Part shown: positions 7,518-13,649 of the stretch, piece by piece
How the letters are laid out: the number at the start of each line of letters is the position of its first letter
Numbering within the stretch: position 1 is the stretch's first letter
Assembly (NCBI GenBank): GCA_947464365.1
Contig: CANHWS010000065.1
Span: forward strand, 1-13,649
Reading direction: 5' to 3'
Length of the DNA: 13,649 nt
Origin: Cytophagaceae bacterium
GTDB lineage: Bacteria; Bacteroidota; Bacteroidia; Cytophagales; Flexibacteraceae
Made by a program: the position numbers and the translations under genes
Notes under the pieces: generated by a model
What the model saw: the letters and a program-made list of their open reading frames with translations, nothing else
The model's database searches: none
Told to the model about the DNA's origin: nothing

Positions 7518-7635
7518 GCCCGCACACCACCAGCAACACTATTGCATCCTCGCAAGCACTGCCTTTGGCCCTGCTTTCGGCCTGAATATTGTCTAGCTGC
7601 CAAAGTGCACCCATTTCAATAACCAATCCTCAACC

Positions 7636-8466
7636 ATGGCTTATAACCTGCTACAAGGTAAACGCGGTATCATTTTCGGTGCCCTAGATGAGAACTCCAT
7701 TGCTTGGAAAACCGCCCAAAAAGTATTTGAAGAAGGTGGCCGCTTTGTCCTGACCAATGCCCCAATCGCGATGCGTATGGGCAAAATCAATGAGCTAGCC
7801 GCAGCCTGCCAGACCGAAGTTATTGCAGCTGATGCCACCTCTGTCGAGGATCTGGAAAACCTCGTGACCCGTGCTCAAGAAGTTTTGGGCGGCAAGCTCG
7901 ACTTCATCTTGCACTCCATCGGCATGAGCCCTAATATCCGTAAGGGCAAAAACTATGGCGACCTGAACTATGATTTCTTCAACAAAACGCTTGATGTTTC
8001 TGCTTTGTCGTTCCACAAAGTGATGCACGTGGCCGAAAAGCTAGATGCTCTCAATGATGGTGCTTCTATTGTTGCTCTGAGCTACATCGCTGCACAGCGT
8101 TCGTTCCCTGACTACACTGACATGAGCCAAGCCAAAGCCATGCTGGAAAGCATCGCCCGCAGCTATGGCCAACGCCTTGGCAAACTCAAAGGCGTACGTG
8201 TCAACACCATTTCGCAGTCCCCAACCATGACCACTGCTGGCCAAGGTGTAGGCGGATTTGACGTCTTCTTTGACTTTGCGGACAAGATGTCCCCACTCGG
8301 CAACGCCACTGCCGAAGATTGTGCTGACTATACCGTCACCCTCTTTAGCGATCTGACCAAAAAAGTCACCATGCAAAACCTGCTTCATGATGGCGGCTTC
8401 AGCTCTGCTGGCATTTCTGAAGAGATCGTGGCAGACCTCGTTAAGGTACGTGACCTAAGCAAATAG
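7636..8466 (+). CDS. fabI: Enoyl-[acyl-carrier-protein] reductase (NADH), FabI
   Basis: Catalyses the last reductive step of type II fatty-acid elongation in the cytosol, reducing trans-2-enoyl-ACP with NAD(P)H; it is the target class of triclosan. 276 residues, close to the usual 260-275. Rossmann start GIIFGALDENSIAW (11-24) has the GxxxxxSIA cofactor signature of FabI rather than the GxxxGxG of classical short-chain dehydrogenases. HSIGMSPN (93-100) matches the substrate-loop HSIGFAP block. Catalytic residues: Tyr150 in LSYIAA, Tyr160 and Lys167 in DYTDMSQAK (Tyr-x6-Lys). GVRVNTISQSPTMTTA (186-201) and DGGFSSAG (252-259) complete the family pattern. The start is the ATG at 7636, with CAACC before it and no Shine-Dalgarno, normal for Bacteroidota. 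The gene ends 34 bases before a strong terminator and appears monocistronic. Confidence 0.96.
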   Translation: MAYNLLQGKRGIIFGALDENSIAWKTAQKVFEEGGRFVLTNAPIAMRMGKINELAAACQTEVIAADATSVEDLENLVTRAQEVLGGKLDFILHSIGMSPNIRKGKNYGDLNYDFFNKTLDVSALSFHKVMHVAEKLDALNDGASIVALSYIAAQRSFPDYTDMSQAKAMLESIARSYGQRLGKLKGVRVNTISQSPTMTTAGQGVGGFDVFFDFADKMSPLGNATAEDCADYTVTLFSDLTKKVTMQNLLHDGGFSSAGISEEIVADLVKVRDLSK

Positions 8467-8500
8467 CCTGGCGACAACCATATCACTACCCTATCATACC

Positions 8501-8537
8501 AAACCCCAGCTTGACCAACAGGCTGGGGTTTTGTTTT
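8501..8537 (+). terminator. Rho-independent terminator of fabI
   Basis: AAACCCCAGC (8501-8510) pairs perfectly with GCTGGGGTTT (8522-8531) across an 11-base loop, giving a 10-bp stem with six G-C pairs, followed by TTTTGTTTT-type sequence. It lies 34 bases after the fabI stop and should separate fabI from the ABC-F unit. Confidence 0.9.
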
Positions 8538-8626
8538 ATAGATCCAAACGATTGTGTTTAAAGGCCTGTTTAGTCCAGTTCTAACATTGTTAACCAATTC
8601 CGGACCATTTCAACTAAATACTAGTC

Positions 8627-8739
8627 AGGAGAATGGTCTCTGCTCCTAATCTGTGGCCTAGCCCACCATATCCACAATTTGTTGGCCAAAATTCTGCAAT
8701 TTTGTAGCTTAATCGTCCTGGCCGTGATGGCCACACTAC
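8627..8739 (+). promoter_or_regulatory. Structured leader of the ABC-F gene, possible translational attenuator
   Basis: Four segments share GGCC pairing potential: A TGGCC (8654-8658), B TGGCCA (8683-8688), C TGGCC (8719-8723) and D TGGCCA (8728-8733). A can pair with B, B with C or D, and C with D across a 5-base loop. The C-D hairpin ends six bases before the ABC-F ATG. A separate 7-bp hairpin, CAAAATT/AATTTTG, with loop CTGC, lies at 8687-8704 and competes with B, and AGGAG/CTCCT (8627-8631/8643-8647) could fold around the leader ATG. Alternative pairings over a leader ORF resemble erm-type attenuators. The stems are short and no energy calculation was made. Confidence 0.35.
8633..8707 (+). 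CDS. Possible proline-rich leader peptide (24 residues) upstream of the ABC-F gene
   Basis: A 24-codon frame runs from the ATG at 8633 to TAG at 8705-8707, 32 bases before the ABC-F start and in a different frame. AGGAG at 8627-8631 precedes it, but only one base from the ATG, too close for a standard Shine-Dalgarno. Five of 24 residues are Pro, with PSPPYP at residues 9-14 (codons at 8657-8674) after Trp8. Pro-Pro runs slow ribosomes, and ABC-F factors act on stalled ribosomes, so a regulatory leader peptide is plausible. Its last six codons form the hairpin at 8687-8704. There is no homology evidence; a 24-codon frame can arise by chance. Confidence 0.35.
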   Translation: MVSAPNLWPSPPYPQFVGQNSAIL

Positions 8740-10365
8740 ATGCTTTCGGTTTCTAACCTCTCTTTGCGCTTCGGAAAGCGCATTCTCTTTGACGAAATCA
8801 ACCTCAAGTTTGCCAATGGCAACTGCTATGGCGTCATCGGTGCAAATGGCGCTGGCAAAAGTACCTTCCTCAAGATCCTATCTGGCGAAATAGACCCTAC
8901 CACAGGCCACGTCCTGCTGCAGCCCGATGCCCGGATGGCGGTGCTATCCCAAAACCACTTTGCGTTTGATAATTTCCCTGTCCTGCAGACGGTCATCATG
9001 GGGCACAAAACCCTATGGGCCGTGATGCAAGAAAAGGATGAGCTCTATGGCAAGGCAGACTTTTCGGAGGCCGACGGCATCAGGGCTAGCGAACTGGAAG
9101 AAAAATTTGCTGAAATGAATGGCTGGAACGCCGATAGCGACGCAGCTGACCTATTGAGCAATCTTGGCATCACTGAGGCCTCTCATGATAAACTTGTGAG
9201 CGAACTCAATGGGCAAGAAAAAGTAAGGGTATTGTTAGCTCAGGCCCTGTTTGGCAACCCAGACATCCTTCTGCTAGATGAGCCTACCAATGACCTTGAC
9301 CTTGAAACTGTAGTCTGGCTAGAAGACTTTTTGGCTGATTTCAAAAACACAGTTATCGTCGTCAGTCACGACCGTCACTTCTTGGATACCGTCTGTACAC
9401 ACATCGTAGACATCGACTTTGGTAAGATCCAGATGTTCAGCGGGAACTATACTTTCTGGTACCAAAGCTCGCAATTAGCACTCAAGCAACGGTCAGACCA
9501 GAACAAAAAGGCTGAAGAAAAACGCAAGGAGCTAGAGGAGTTTATCCGTCGGTTTTCAGCCAATGTGTCCAAAAGCAAGCAGGCCACCAGCCGTAAAAAG
9601 ATGCTGGACAAACTCACGATTGAGGATATCCAGCCAAGCACCCGCAAGTACCCGGGCATCCAGTTCAAACCAGACCGTGAAGCAGGGGACCAAATCCTGT
9701 TGGTTGAAAACCTATCTGCCAGCCTTGATGGCGAAACCTTGTTTTCAGACCTCAATTTTAGCATCCAGAAAGGACAGAAGATCGCCGTCCTGTGCCGTAA
9801 CAGCTTGGCCATCACTGCTCTGTTCCAGATCTTGATGGGTGAGCAACCTGCTGATACTGGCGAAGTCAAATGGGGTATCACGATCAACAAAGCCTACCTA
9901 CCGAACGATAATAGCGCTTACTTCAGCGACGAGAATAACCTCATAGACTGGTTACGCCAATATAGTATCGAGAAGGACGAGACCTTTATCCGTGGATTCT
10001 TAGGAAGAATGCTATTTTCGGGTGAGGAAAGCCTCAAGAAAAGTAATGTGTTGAGTGGTGGCGAAAAAGTCCGCTGTATGCTCAGCCGTATGATGTTGCT
10101 CAACCCTAACTTCTTGCTGCTTGACGAACCAACCAACCACCTTGATCTCGAGAGTATTACAGCCTTCAACAATGCGTTGAAAGACTACCGCGGCACTGTG
10201 CTATTCACCAGCCACGATCATGAGTTTGTCCAGACCATTGCCGACCGCATCATCGAGATTAGCCCGAACGGTACCATCGACAAAAACACCGACTTTGATA
10301 GTTTCCTAGATGACGAGGATATCAAAGCACGTCGTGAGGCCCTGTATAGCCATGCTGTGAGATAA
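8740..10365 (+). CDS. ABC-F ATPase (YbiT-type ribosome-associated factor) with degenerate second Walker A
   Basis: Soluble twin-ATPase of the ABC-F family. These proteins bind the ribosomal E site and act on translation rather than transport, and no membrane segments are present. 541 residues. First ATPase domain: Walker A GANGAGKST (34-42), signature LNGQE (156-160) instead of LSGGQ, Walker B ILLLDEP (176-182), H-loop SHD (209-211). The charged, helical linker (about 241-316) is the region that contacts P-site tRNA. Second domain: the Walker A position reads LCRNSLAITA (351-360), with the invariant Lys replaced by Ile358 and the glycines lost, but signature LSGGE (438-442), Walker B LLLDEP (459-464) and SHD (491-493) are intact. 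The sequence around FGNPDILLLDEPTN and LGRMLFSGEESLKK resembles E. coli YbiT, so YbiT-like is the best call. No arginine-rich antibiotic-resistance extension was noted. A structured leader precedes it, and a bidirectional terminator follows 51 bases after its stop. Confidence 0.92.
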   Translation: MLSVSNLSLRFGKRILFDEINLKFANGNCYGVIGANGAGKSTFLKILSGEIDPTTGHVLLQPDARMAVLSQNHFAFDNFPVLQTVIMGHKTLWAVMQEKDELYGKADFSEADGIRASELEEKFAEMNGWNADSDAADLLSNLGITEASHDKLVSELNGQEKVRVLLAQALFGNPDILLLDEPTNDLDLETVVWLEDFLADFKNTVIVVSHDRHFLDTVCTHIVDIDFGKIQMFSGNYTFWYQSSQLALKQRSDQNKKAEEKRKELEEFIRRFSANVSKSKQATSRKKMLDKLTIEDIQPSTRKYPGIQFKPDREAGDQILLVENLSASLDGETLFSDLNFSIQKGQKIAVLCRNSLAITALFQILMGEQPADTGEVKWGITINKAYLPNDNSAYFSDENNLIDWLRQYSIEKDETFIRGFLGRMLFSGEESLKKSNVLSGGEKVRCMLSRMMLLNPNFLLLDEPTNHLDLESITAFNNALKDYRGTVLFTSHDHEFVQTIADRIIEISPNGTIDKNTDFDSFLDDEDIKARREALYSHAVR

Positions 10366-10416
10366 TTGATCCGTTTTACGGTAGACTCAATGACTCTGTC
10401 AGAGAGTAGAAAAATC

Positions 10417-10443
10417 AAAAAAGGGAGCCTAGGCTCCCTTTTT
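10417..10443. terminator. Bidirectional terminator between convergent units
   Basis: The perfect palindrome GGGAGCCTAGGCTCCC (10423-10438) is flanked by six A (10417-10422) and five T (10439-10443), so it acts as a hairpin plus U-run on either strand. It lies after the ABC-F stop (plus) and after the DUF6807 stop (minus), serving both convergent genes. Confidence 0.93.
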
Positions 10444-10488
10444 ATGCTACTATAGTGCTGATTTGAGTTGCCTCAATCAGGTTTATCC

Positions 10489-11565
10489 CTAGTTGTTTTC
10501 GACCGTGATGGTGAACTTAAAAGTGCGAGATTGGCCCTTCTGGAGTTTAAAATCTAGCCGTTTGGCACCGTTGCTAAACACGGCCTCACCAAGCGGATTG
10601 GCCGAAAACAAGCCGTAGCCACGGGCATGCCAATAGGTAGGTGCTCCAGGATTTTTGGCATCATCACCGATGGTAACTGCGGTTGTCTTGCCTTTGATCT
10701 GGCCTGCCATCCGAACCCAGCTTGCCCTAGTGCCCCAAACACTATCGCCTCTGACACCTGTGCTGCTTACATACCGACCTGTGACACCCTCGTTGTTAAG
10801 GACAGGAACGGAAGTAGCCACACCTTGTGCATCAGTATAGACCTCTGGCTTGAGCGATGGTTGCTCTAGCTCACGGCATAGCCGCAAAGCAAACATCCCC
10901 TCCTTATTGTCACGGAACAATACTGGGCCGTTAACAGCGGTGAGTACTGAACTGCGGGTGATGGTATATTTTGAGGCAGATACCTTAGCAAATACAAAGG
11001 TCGCGCGCTCGGTCAACATGGTTTTGCCATCCTTGTCCAGCCAATCAGCATCGATGACCAATGTACCTTTGGCAGCACCACCTGTGCAGGACTCTACCTT
11101 ACGGTGTGCAATTTTGCCAAAAGGACCCTTGTGTTCAGGCCCAATGTGGTTGCTATTGTTCCAGAAGTCATGCCCATTGACGTCTCCATGATTGAACCAA
11201 TGGCCAACATGGTGGGGATGGTCGATGCGCTCCCCTGGGCGTGGTGCCATGGGCCAGCCACGGGTGATTGGCTCACCTGCTGGAGAGTAGATCGGCCACA
11301 AAACTGGTTTATAGACTGAGTCCACCCACCGATAACTCGTGAACGCTTTGCCGTCAATGGTAACATCTACCCTATTGGCGTCAGACACATACACCACCTT
11401 GACGCCTGATTTTGCGTTAGGCTTGGTATCTAGGTTACTGACATTGACAGATTTGTTATGCGCTCCTTTTTTTTCCTGGATCGGATTTGAGGTGGCAAAG
11501 GCGTGCAGCCCGACTGACAGGCACGCTAGGAGCGATCCTGTTTTGATGATGGTTTTGAGCTGCAT
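10489..11565 (-). CDS. Exported DUF6807 (PmoA-like) family protein
   Basis: 358 residues of the family once labelled PmoA and now DUF6807; the old methane-oxygenase name is misleading. N-terminal signal peptide: MQLKTIIKTG, then a hydrophobic core (SLLACLSVGLHAF, 11-23), with likely cleavage after AFA near residue 24; so the protein is periplasmic or beyond. The LLAC at 12-15 is a poor lipobox. Family hallmark: DHPHHVGHWFNHGDVNG (115-131), a His/Asp cluster that could bind metal or substrate. The C-terminal half is beta-rich, with WGTRASWVRMAG and AHRKVES-type blocks. The ATG overlaps the stop of the preceding oxidoreductase gene by one base (TAATG), implying translational coupling. AGGAGG at 11579-11584 lies 13 bases upstream of the ATG, inside that gene. 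The role is inferred from context: part of a carbohydrate pathway with the oxidoreductase and 3-keto-disaccharide hydrolase. No biochemical activity can be assigned. Confidence 0.85.
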   Translation of the reverse strand: MQLKTIIKTGSLLACLSVGLHAFATSNPIQEKKGAHNKSVNVSNLDTKPNAKSGVKVVYVSDANRVDVTIDGKAFTSYRWVDSVYKPVLWPIYSPAGEPITRGWPMAPRPGERIDHPHHVGHWFNHGDVNGHDFWNNSNHIGPEHKGPFGKIAHRKVESCTGGAAKGTLVIDADWLDKDGKTMLTERATFVFAKVSASKYTITRSSVLTAVNGPVLFRDNKEGMFALRLCRELEQPSLKPEVYTDAQGVATSVPVLNNEGVTGRYVSSTGVRGDSVWGTRASWVRMAGQIKGKTTAVTIGDDAKNPGAPTYWHARGYGLFSANPLGEAVFSNGAKRLDFKLQKGQSRTFKFTITVENN

Positions 11566-12965
11566 TATCCTACTACGACCTCCTGACGTTTGCTATCAAA
11601 AGTGACCTTTTTGCCTGTCTCAAGGGCCTTGATGACCATACATAGAGCAACCGAGTGCTGATAACCTGCCTTGACGTTAGCATTTGGCTGTTTGCGGCTC
11701 CTGATACACTCCATCCAGTTACGGACGTGGGCACTTGTGCTTGGGTCGGCACCTGTGTTGGCAGAGGCCACAACTTTGGTCGCTTCGGCTAATGATTTTT
11801 CTGGCAACATAAATGGCTTCATGCCCATCGCTTTGGCGTGTCCTTCGTTAAGGCCACCATTGTCATTGATGGTATTGGTCTCAAGGTTGAGCATACCGCC
11901 CTTGCTGTAATAATACTCCTTAATGCCACCAGCACTATTGCCCATTCGGCTGCTGTAGATGACTTGGAACCCAGACTTCATGTCAGGAGTGCCATAGTCA
12001 AAGACCGCAGTCATGGTGTCAAAGTTGCGGCGGCCATCGTTCCAAGAATAGATACCACCATTAGCCACAACTGAGCGTGGAGCCTCTAGGCCTGTAAACC
12101 AGTGGACGGTATCGATCTGGTGTACCATCCATTGATCAGGAATGCCCGAGCTATATGGCCAGAACAGACGATACTCGAGGTACTTGCGTGGGTCAAATGC
12201 CTCGTAAGGACGGTTGAGCAAATAGCGTTTCCAGTCAAGGTCGGCCTCTTTGCATTTGGCCACTAGGTCTGGCCTGCGCCAACGCCCTGGCTGATTGACG
12301 TTCCAAGTTAGCTCGATCATGTTGATGTCGCCAAACTCACCCGTCTTGAGGTATTCGTTTGCCTGAATGTAGTTAGAGGTACTGCGACGTTGTGTACCGA
12401 TCTGGACGATGCGGCTACTTTCGTTGACTGCTTTCAAGATCGCTTTGGCATCCTCCATGGTGTTAGCCATTGGCTTTTCAACATAAGCATCACGCCCTGC
12501 CTTGACAGCTTCTATGCCGTGCAGAGCATGCTGGAAGTCCGCAGTAGCGATAATGACCGCATCTACTTTGGTTTTTTCATATAGCTCCTCGTTGTTGCGA
12601 GCTACATAGATCGAGTTGCCTGTTTTTTCCTTAAGCCAAGCGGCCCCTTCTTCCCTGCGCAAGCTCCAGATATCGGACATGGCAACAATCTCCATGTTAA
12701 GCTCCTTGTTGTGCTGCATAAAACACGGGATCAAAGAGCCTTTGCTACGGTCTGCAAAGCCAACAATCCCGACTTGAACTCTGTCGTTAGCCCCAATGAT
12801 CCTTGCATAGGACTTGGCACTCATACCTACTGCGAGGCCAGCCCCTGCTATGGCTACCTGTTTAATAAACTGGCGGCGACCATCTTCTGGCGTCTGCTTT
12901 AAGGCCTCTGACAAAGTTGTCGAGGTGTCAATTTGCCCATGAGTGGGCTGAAGTAGCGGTTCCAT
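11565..12965 (-). CDS. Tat-exported Gfo/Idh/MocA family NAD(P) oxidoreductase
   Basis: 466 residues. An N-region of 29 residues precedes a twin-arginine motif, RRQFIKQ (30-36), and a hydrophobic segment (VAIAGAGLAVGMSA, 37-50) ending near SYA (52-54): a Tat leader, so the folded protein carries its cofactor to the periplasm. Rossmann domain follows (VQVGIVGFADRSKG, 63-76; SDIW at 97-100). EKP (163-165, in YVEKPMANT) is the family cofactor/active-site motif, with Lys164 the expected catalytic base region, and HQIDTVHW (282-289) supplies Asp285 and His288. The C-terminal alpha/beta domain gives substrate binding and oligomerisation. Members oxidise or reduce sugar hydroxyls; the substrate is unknown. 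It sits second in the minus-strand operon, with 92 bases from the upstream hydrolase stop to its ATG and a one-base overlap with DUF6807. GH109-type or 3-keto-glycoside oxidoreductase are alternatives, and the neighbours favour the latter. Confidence 0.9.
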   Translation of the reverse strand: MEPLLQPTHGQIDTSTTLSEALKQTPEDGRRQFIKQVAIAGAGLAVGMSAKSYARIIGANDRVQVGIVGFADRSKGSLIPCFMQHNKELNMEIVAMSDIWSLRREEGAAWLKEKTGNSIYVARNNEELYEKTKVDAVIIATADFQHALHGIEAVKAGRDAYVEKPMANTMEDAKAILKAVNESSRIVQIGTQRRSTSNYIQANEYLKTGEFGDINMIELTWNVNQPGRWRRPDLVAKCKEADLDWKRYLLNRPYEAFDPRKYLEYRLFWPYSSGIPDQWMVHQIDTVHWFTGLEAPRSVVANGGIYSWNDGRRNFDTMTAVFDYGTPDMKSGFQVIYSSRMGNSAGGIKEYYYSKGGMLNLETNTINDNGGLNEGHAKAMGMKPFMLPEKSLAEATKVVASANTGADPSTSAHVRNWMECIRSRKQPNANVKAGYQHSVALCMVIKALETGKKVTFDSKRQEVVVG

Positions 12966-13016
12966 TCTATTTAAGCGTTGGTGATTTGGTTTCTGTGTGT
13001 GTTTAGGTCGGGCTCA

Positions 13017-13047
13017 CCCAATTAGATGAATGTCCTAACAAATTGGG
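13017..13047. repeat. Inverted repeat CCCAATT/AATTGGG in the operon gap
   Basis: CCCAATT (13017-13023) is inverted as AATTGGG (13041-13047) around a 17-base loop, within the 92 bases between the 3-keto-disaccharide hydrolase stop and the oxidoreductase ATG. No T-run follows on the minus strand, so it is unlikely to be a terminator; it may be an mRNA processing or stability hairpin, or chance. Confidence 0.35.
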
Positions 13048-13057
13048 ATAGGGATTA

Positions 13058-13649
13058 TTAGTTAAGCTCCTTGATTTTGATGTTCCGGAACTTGACCAAA
13101 TCGCCATGGTCCTGCAACAGGATATGACCCACGGGGCTTTCGCCAAAATCTTTGATGTCCTTGTATTTTGAACCAGCCACCAATATCTTCCAAGCCTCAT
13201 TGTTGCGGGTATAGGCCACCACTTTGCTGCCGTTTAGCCAGTGTTCGACCTCATTTCCTTTGACGACCAACCGAGCATGGTTCCACTGGCCAGGAGGATT
13301 GGGAGATTTATTTGAAGCCGTAATCAAGTCATAGAGGCTGCCAATAGTGCGGTTGCCATCTTTGCCCTTTTTGGCATCTGGGTGGCGCTCGTCATCCAAT
13401 ATCTGGAACTCGCATCCGATTGCTGAACCTTTTGGCCTTGGTTGGCGCTCCAGCACAAAATACTTGATCCCGCTATTGCCTCCTTCACTGACATTAAAGT
13501 CCAGCTCGAGCTCAAAGTTACGGTACTGCTTTTCGGTGATGATATCGCCCCCACTGTTGCTTTCGCCGCCTTTGCTGGCTTTGTGGATCAGGCATCCCTC
13601 TTGTACTATCCACCCACTATCTGGGAAGGCCGTTTTGTACACACCACGC
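13058..13649 (-). CDS. 3-keto-disaccharide hydrolase (DUF1080) family protein, cut at right edge
   Basis: The C-terminal 196 residues are visible; the reading frame is open through base 13649, so the start and any signal peptide lie outside. Family features: GWIVQEGCLIHKAS near the visible start (residues 12-25 of the fragment), a strand pair typical of DUF1080 (DIITEKQYRNFELELDF, 35-51), GGNSGIKYFV (56-65), the hallmark GNSG block, then an AIGCEFQILDDERHP stretch (about 76-90), and the C-terminal LLQDHGDLVKFRNIKIKEL. About 20-30 residues of the usual N-terminal strand are expected beyond the edge. Members have a concanavalin-like beta-sandwich and hydrolyse 3-keto-glycosides, so this enzyme would act after an oxidoreductase that makes the 3-keto sugar. 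First visible gene of the operon; the function is inferred from family and neighbours. Confidence 0.88.
   Translation of the reverse strand, partial: RGVYKTAFPDSGWIVQEGCLIHKASKGGESNSGGDIITEKQYRNFELELDFNVSEGGNSGIKYFVLERQPRPKGSAIGCEFQILDDERHPDAKKGKDGNRTIGSLYDLITASNKSPNPPGQWNHARLVVKGNEVEHWLNGSKVVAYTRNNEAWKILVAGSKYKDIKDFGESPVGHILLQDHGDLVKFRNIKIKELN

Larger units (their letters stand above)
7328..7635. other. Divergent intergenic region between the protease and fabI
   Basis: Holds 308 bases without a gene I can support. It contains the protease -7 element (7356-7363) and a possible fabI -7 element (7510-7517). TAGTTG at 7422-7427 is inverted as CAACTA at 7440-7445, a 6-base palindrome with a 12-base spacer, which could be an operator for either gene or chance. 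A 33-codon ORF at 7484-7585 is present but has no feature that supports translation. Confidence 0.5.

Noticed and set aside
7425..7622. Plus-strand 65-residue ORF before fabI, and a 33-codon ORF at 7484-7585
   Set aside because: TTG start for the first, no family pattern or ribosome site for either; the second also begins MAY like FabI, which I take as chance.
11521..11565. Lipoprotein signal (LLAC) in the DUF6807 protein
   Set aside because: The Cys is inside the hydrophobic core and Leu at -2 is atypical; a type I signal with AFA cleavage fits better.
1..13649. CRISPR array, insertion sequence, tRNA or rRNA gene
   Set aside because: No regularly spaced repeats, transposase motifs, terminal repeats or RNA-gene cores were found.

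Overview
The window looks like a chromosomal segment of a Bacteroidota bacterium of roughly 50% GC. The clearest signs are a secreted S8 protease ending in a PKD domain and a type IX secretion (T9SS) sorting tail, TAnnTTTG-type -7 promoter elements, starts without a Shine-Dalgarno (often ACC/CCC before ATG), and an operon that mixes 3-keto-disaccharide hydrolase, Gfo/Idh/MocA and DUF6807 families. No mobile element, CRISPR array, tRNA or rRNA was seen, so this is ordinary housekeeping and catabolic DNA rather than an island.

Layout from left to right. Bases 1-393 (minus) are the N-terminal part of a Y-family DNA polymerase IV (dinB), cut by the window edge. Divergent from it is a glutamate/dicarboxylate:cation symporter (536-1834), then a 72-residue two-helix membrane protein (1959-2177), then an FAD/NAD(P) oxidoreductase of the SthA/Lpd fold that has lost the redox cysteines (2344-3873). 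It converges with a 3.4-kb secreted subtilisin-like protease (3899-7327, minus). A 308-base divergent intergenic region separates the protease from fabI, enoyl-ACP reductase (7636-8466), which ends in a strong hairpin terminator. An ABC-F translation factor of the YbiT type follows (8740-10365). It has a long structured leader with a possible proline-rich leader peptide, and its second Walker A motif is destroyed. A bidirectional terminator (10417-10443) separates it from a convergent minus-strand operon reading right to left: a 3-keto-disaccharide hydrolase (DUF1080, cut by the right edge), a Tat-exported Gfo/Idh/MocA oxidoreductase, and an exported DUF6807 protein whose ATG overlaps the preceding stop by one base.

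How genes work together. The right-hand operon is the only clear multi-gene pathway: an exported oxidoreductase plus 3-keto-glycoside hydrolase, consistent with periplasmic oxidative breakdown of a glycoside. The other genes look like independent transcription units. Perfect DnaA boxes (TGTGGATAA) occur in two intergenic regions on either side of the symporter and small membrane gene, one of them in the dinB promoter region.

The most interesting candidates are the ABC-F leader (a 24-codon ORF with a PSPPYP run and four mutually pairing GGCC segments, resembling a translational attenuator), the cysteine-less Lpd-like enzyme that keeps the His-Glu dyad, the ABC-F with one degenerate ATP site, and the DnaA boxes by dinB. 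All functional statements are from reading the sequence and from family knowledge. No database search was run.
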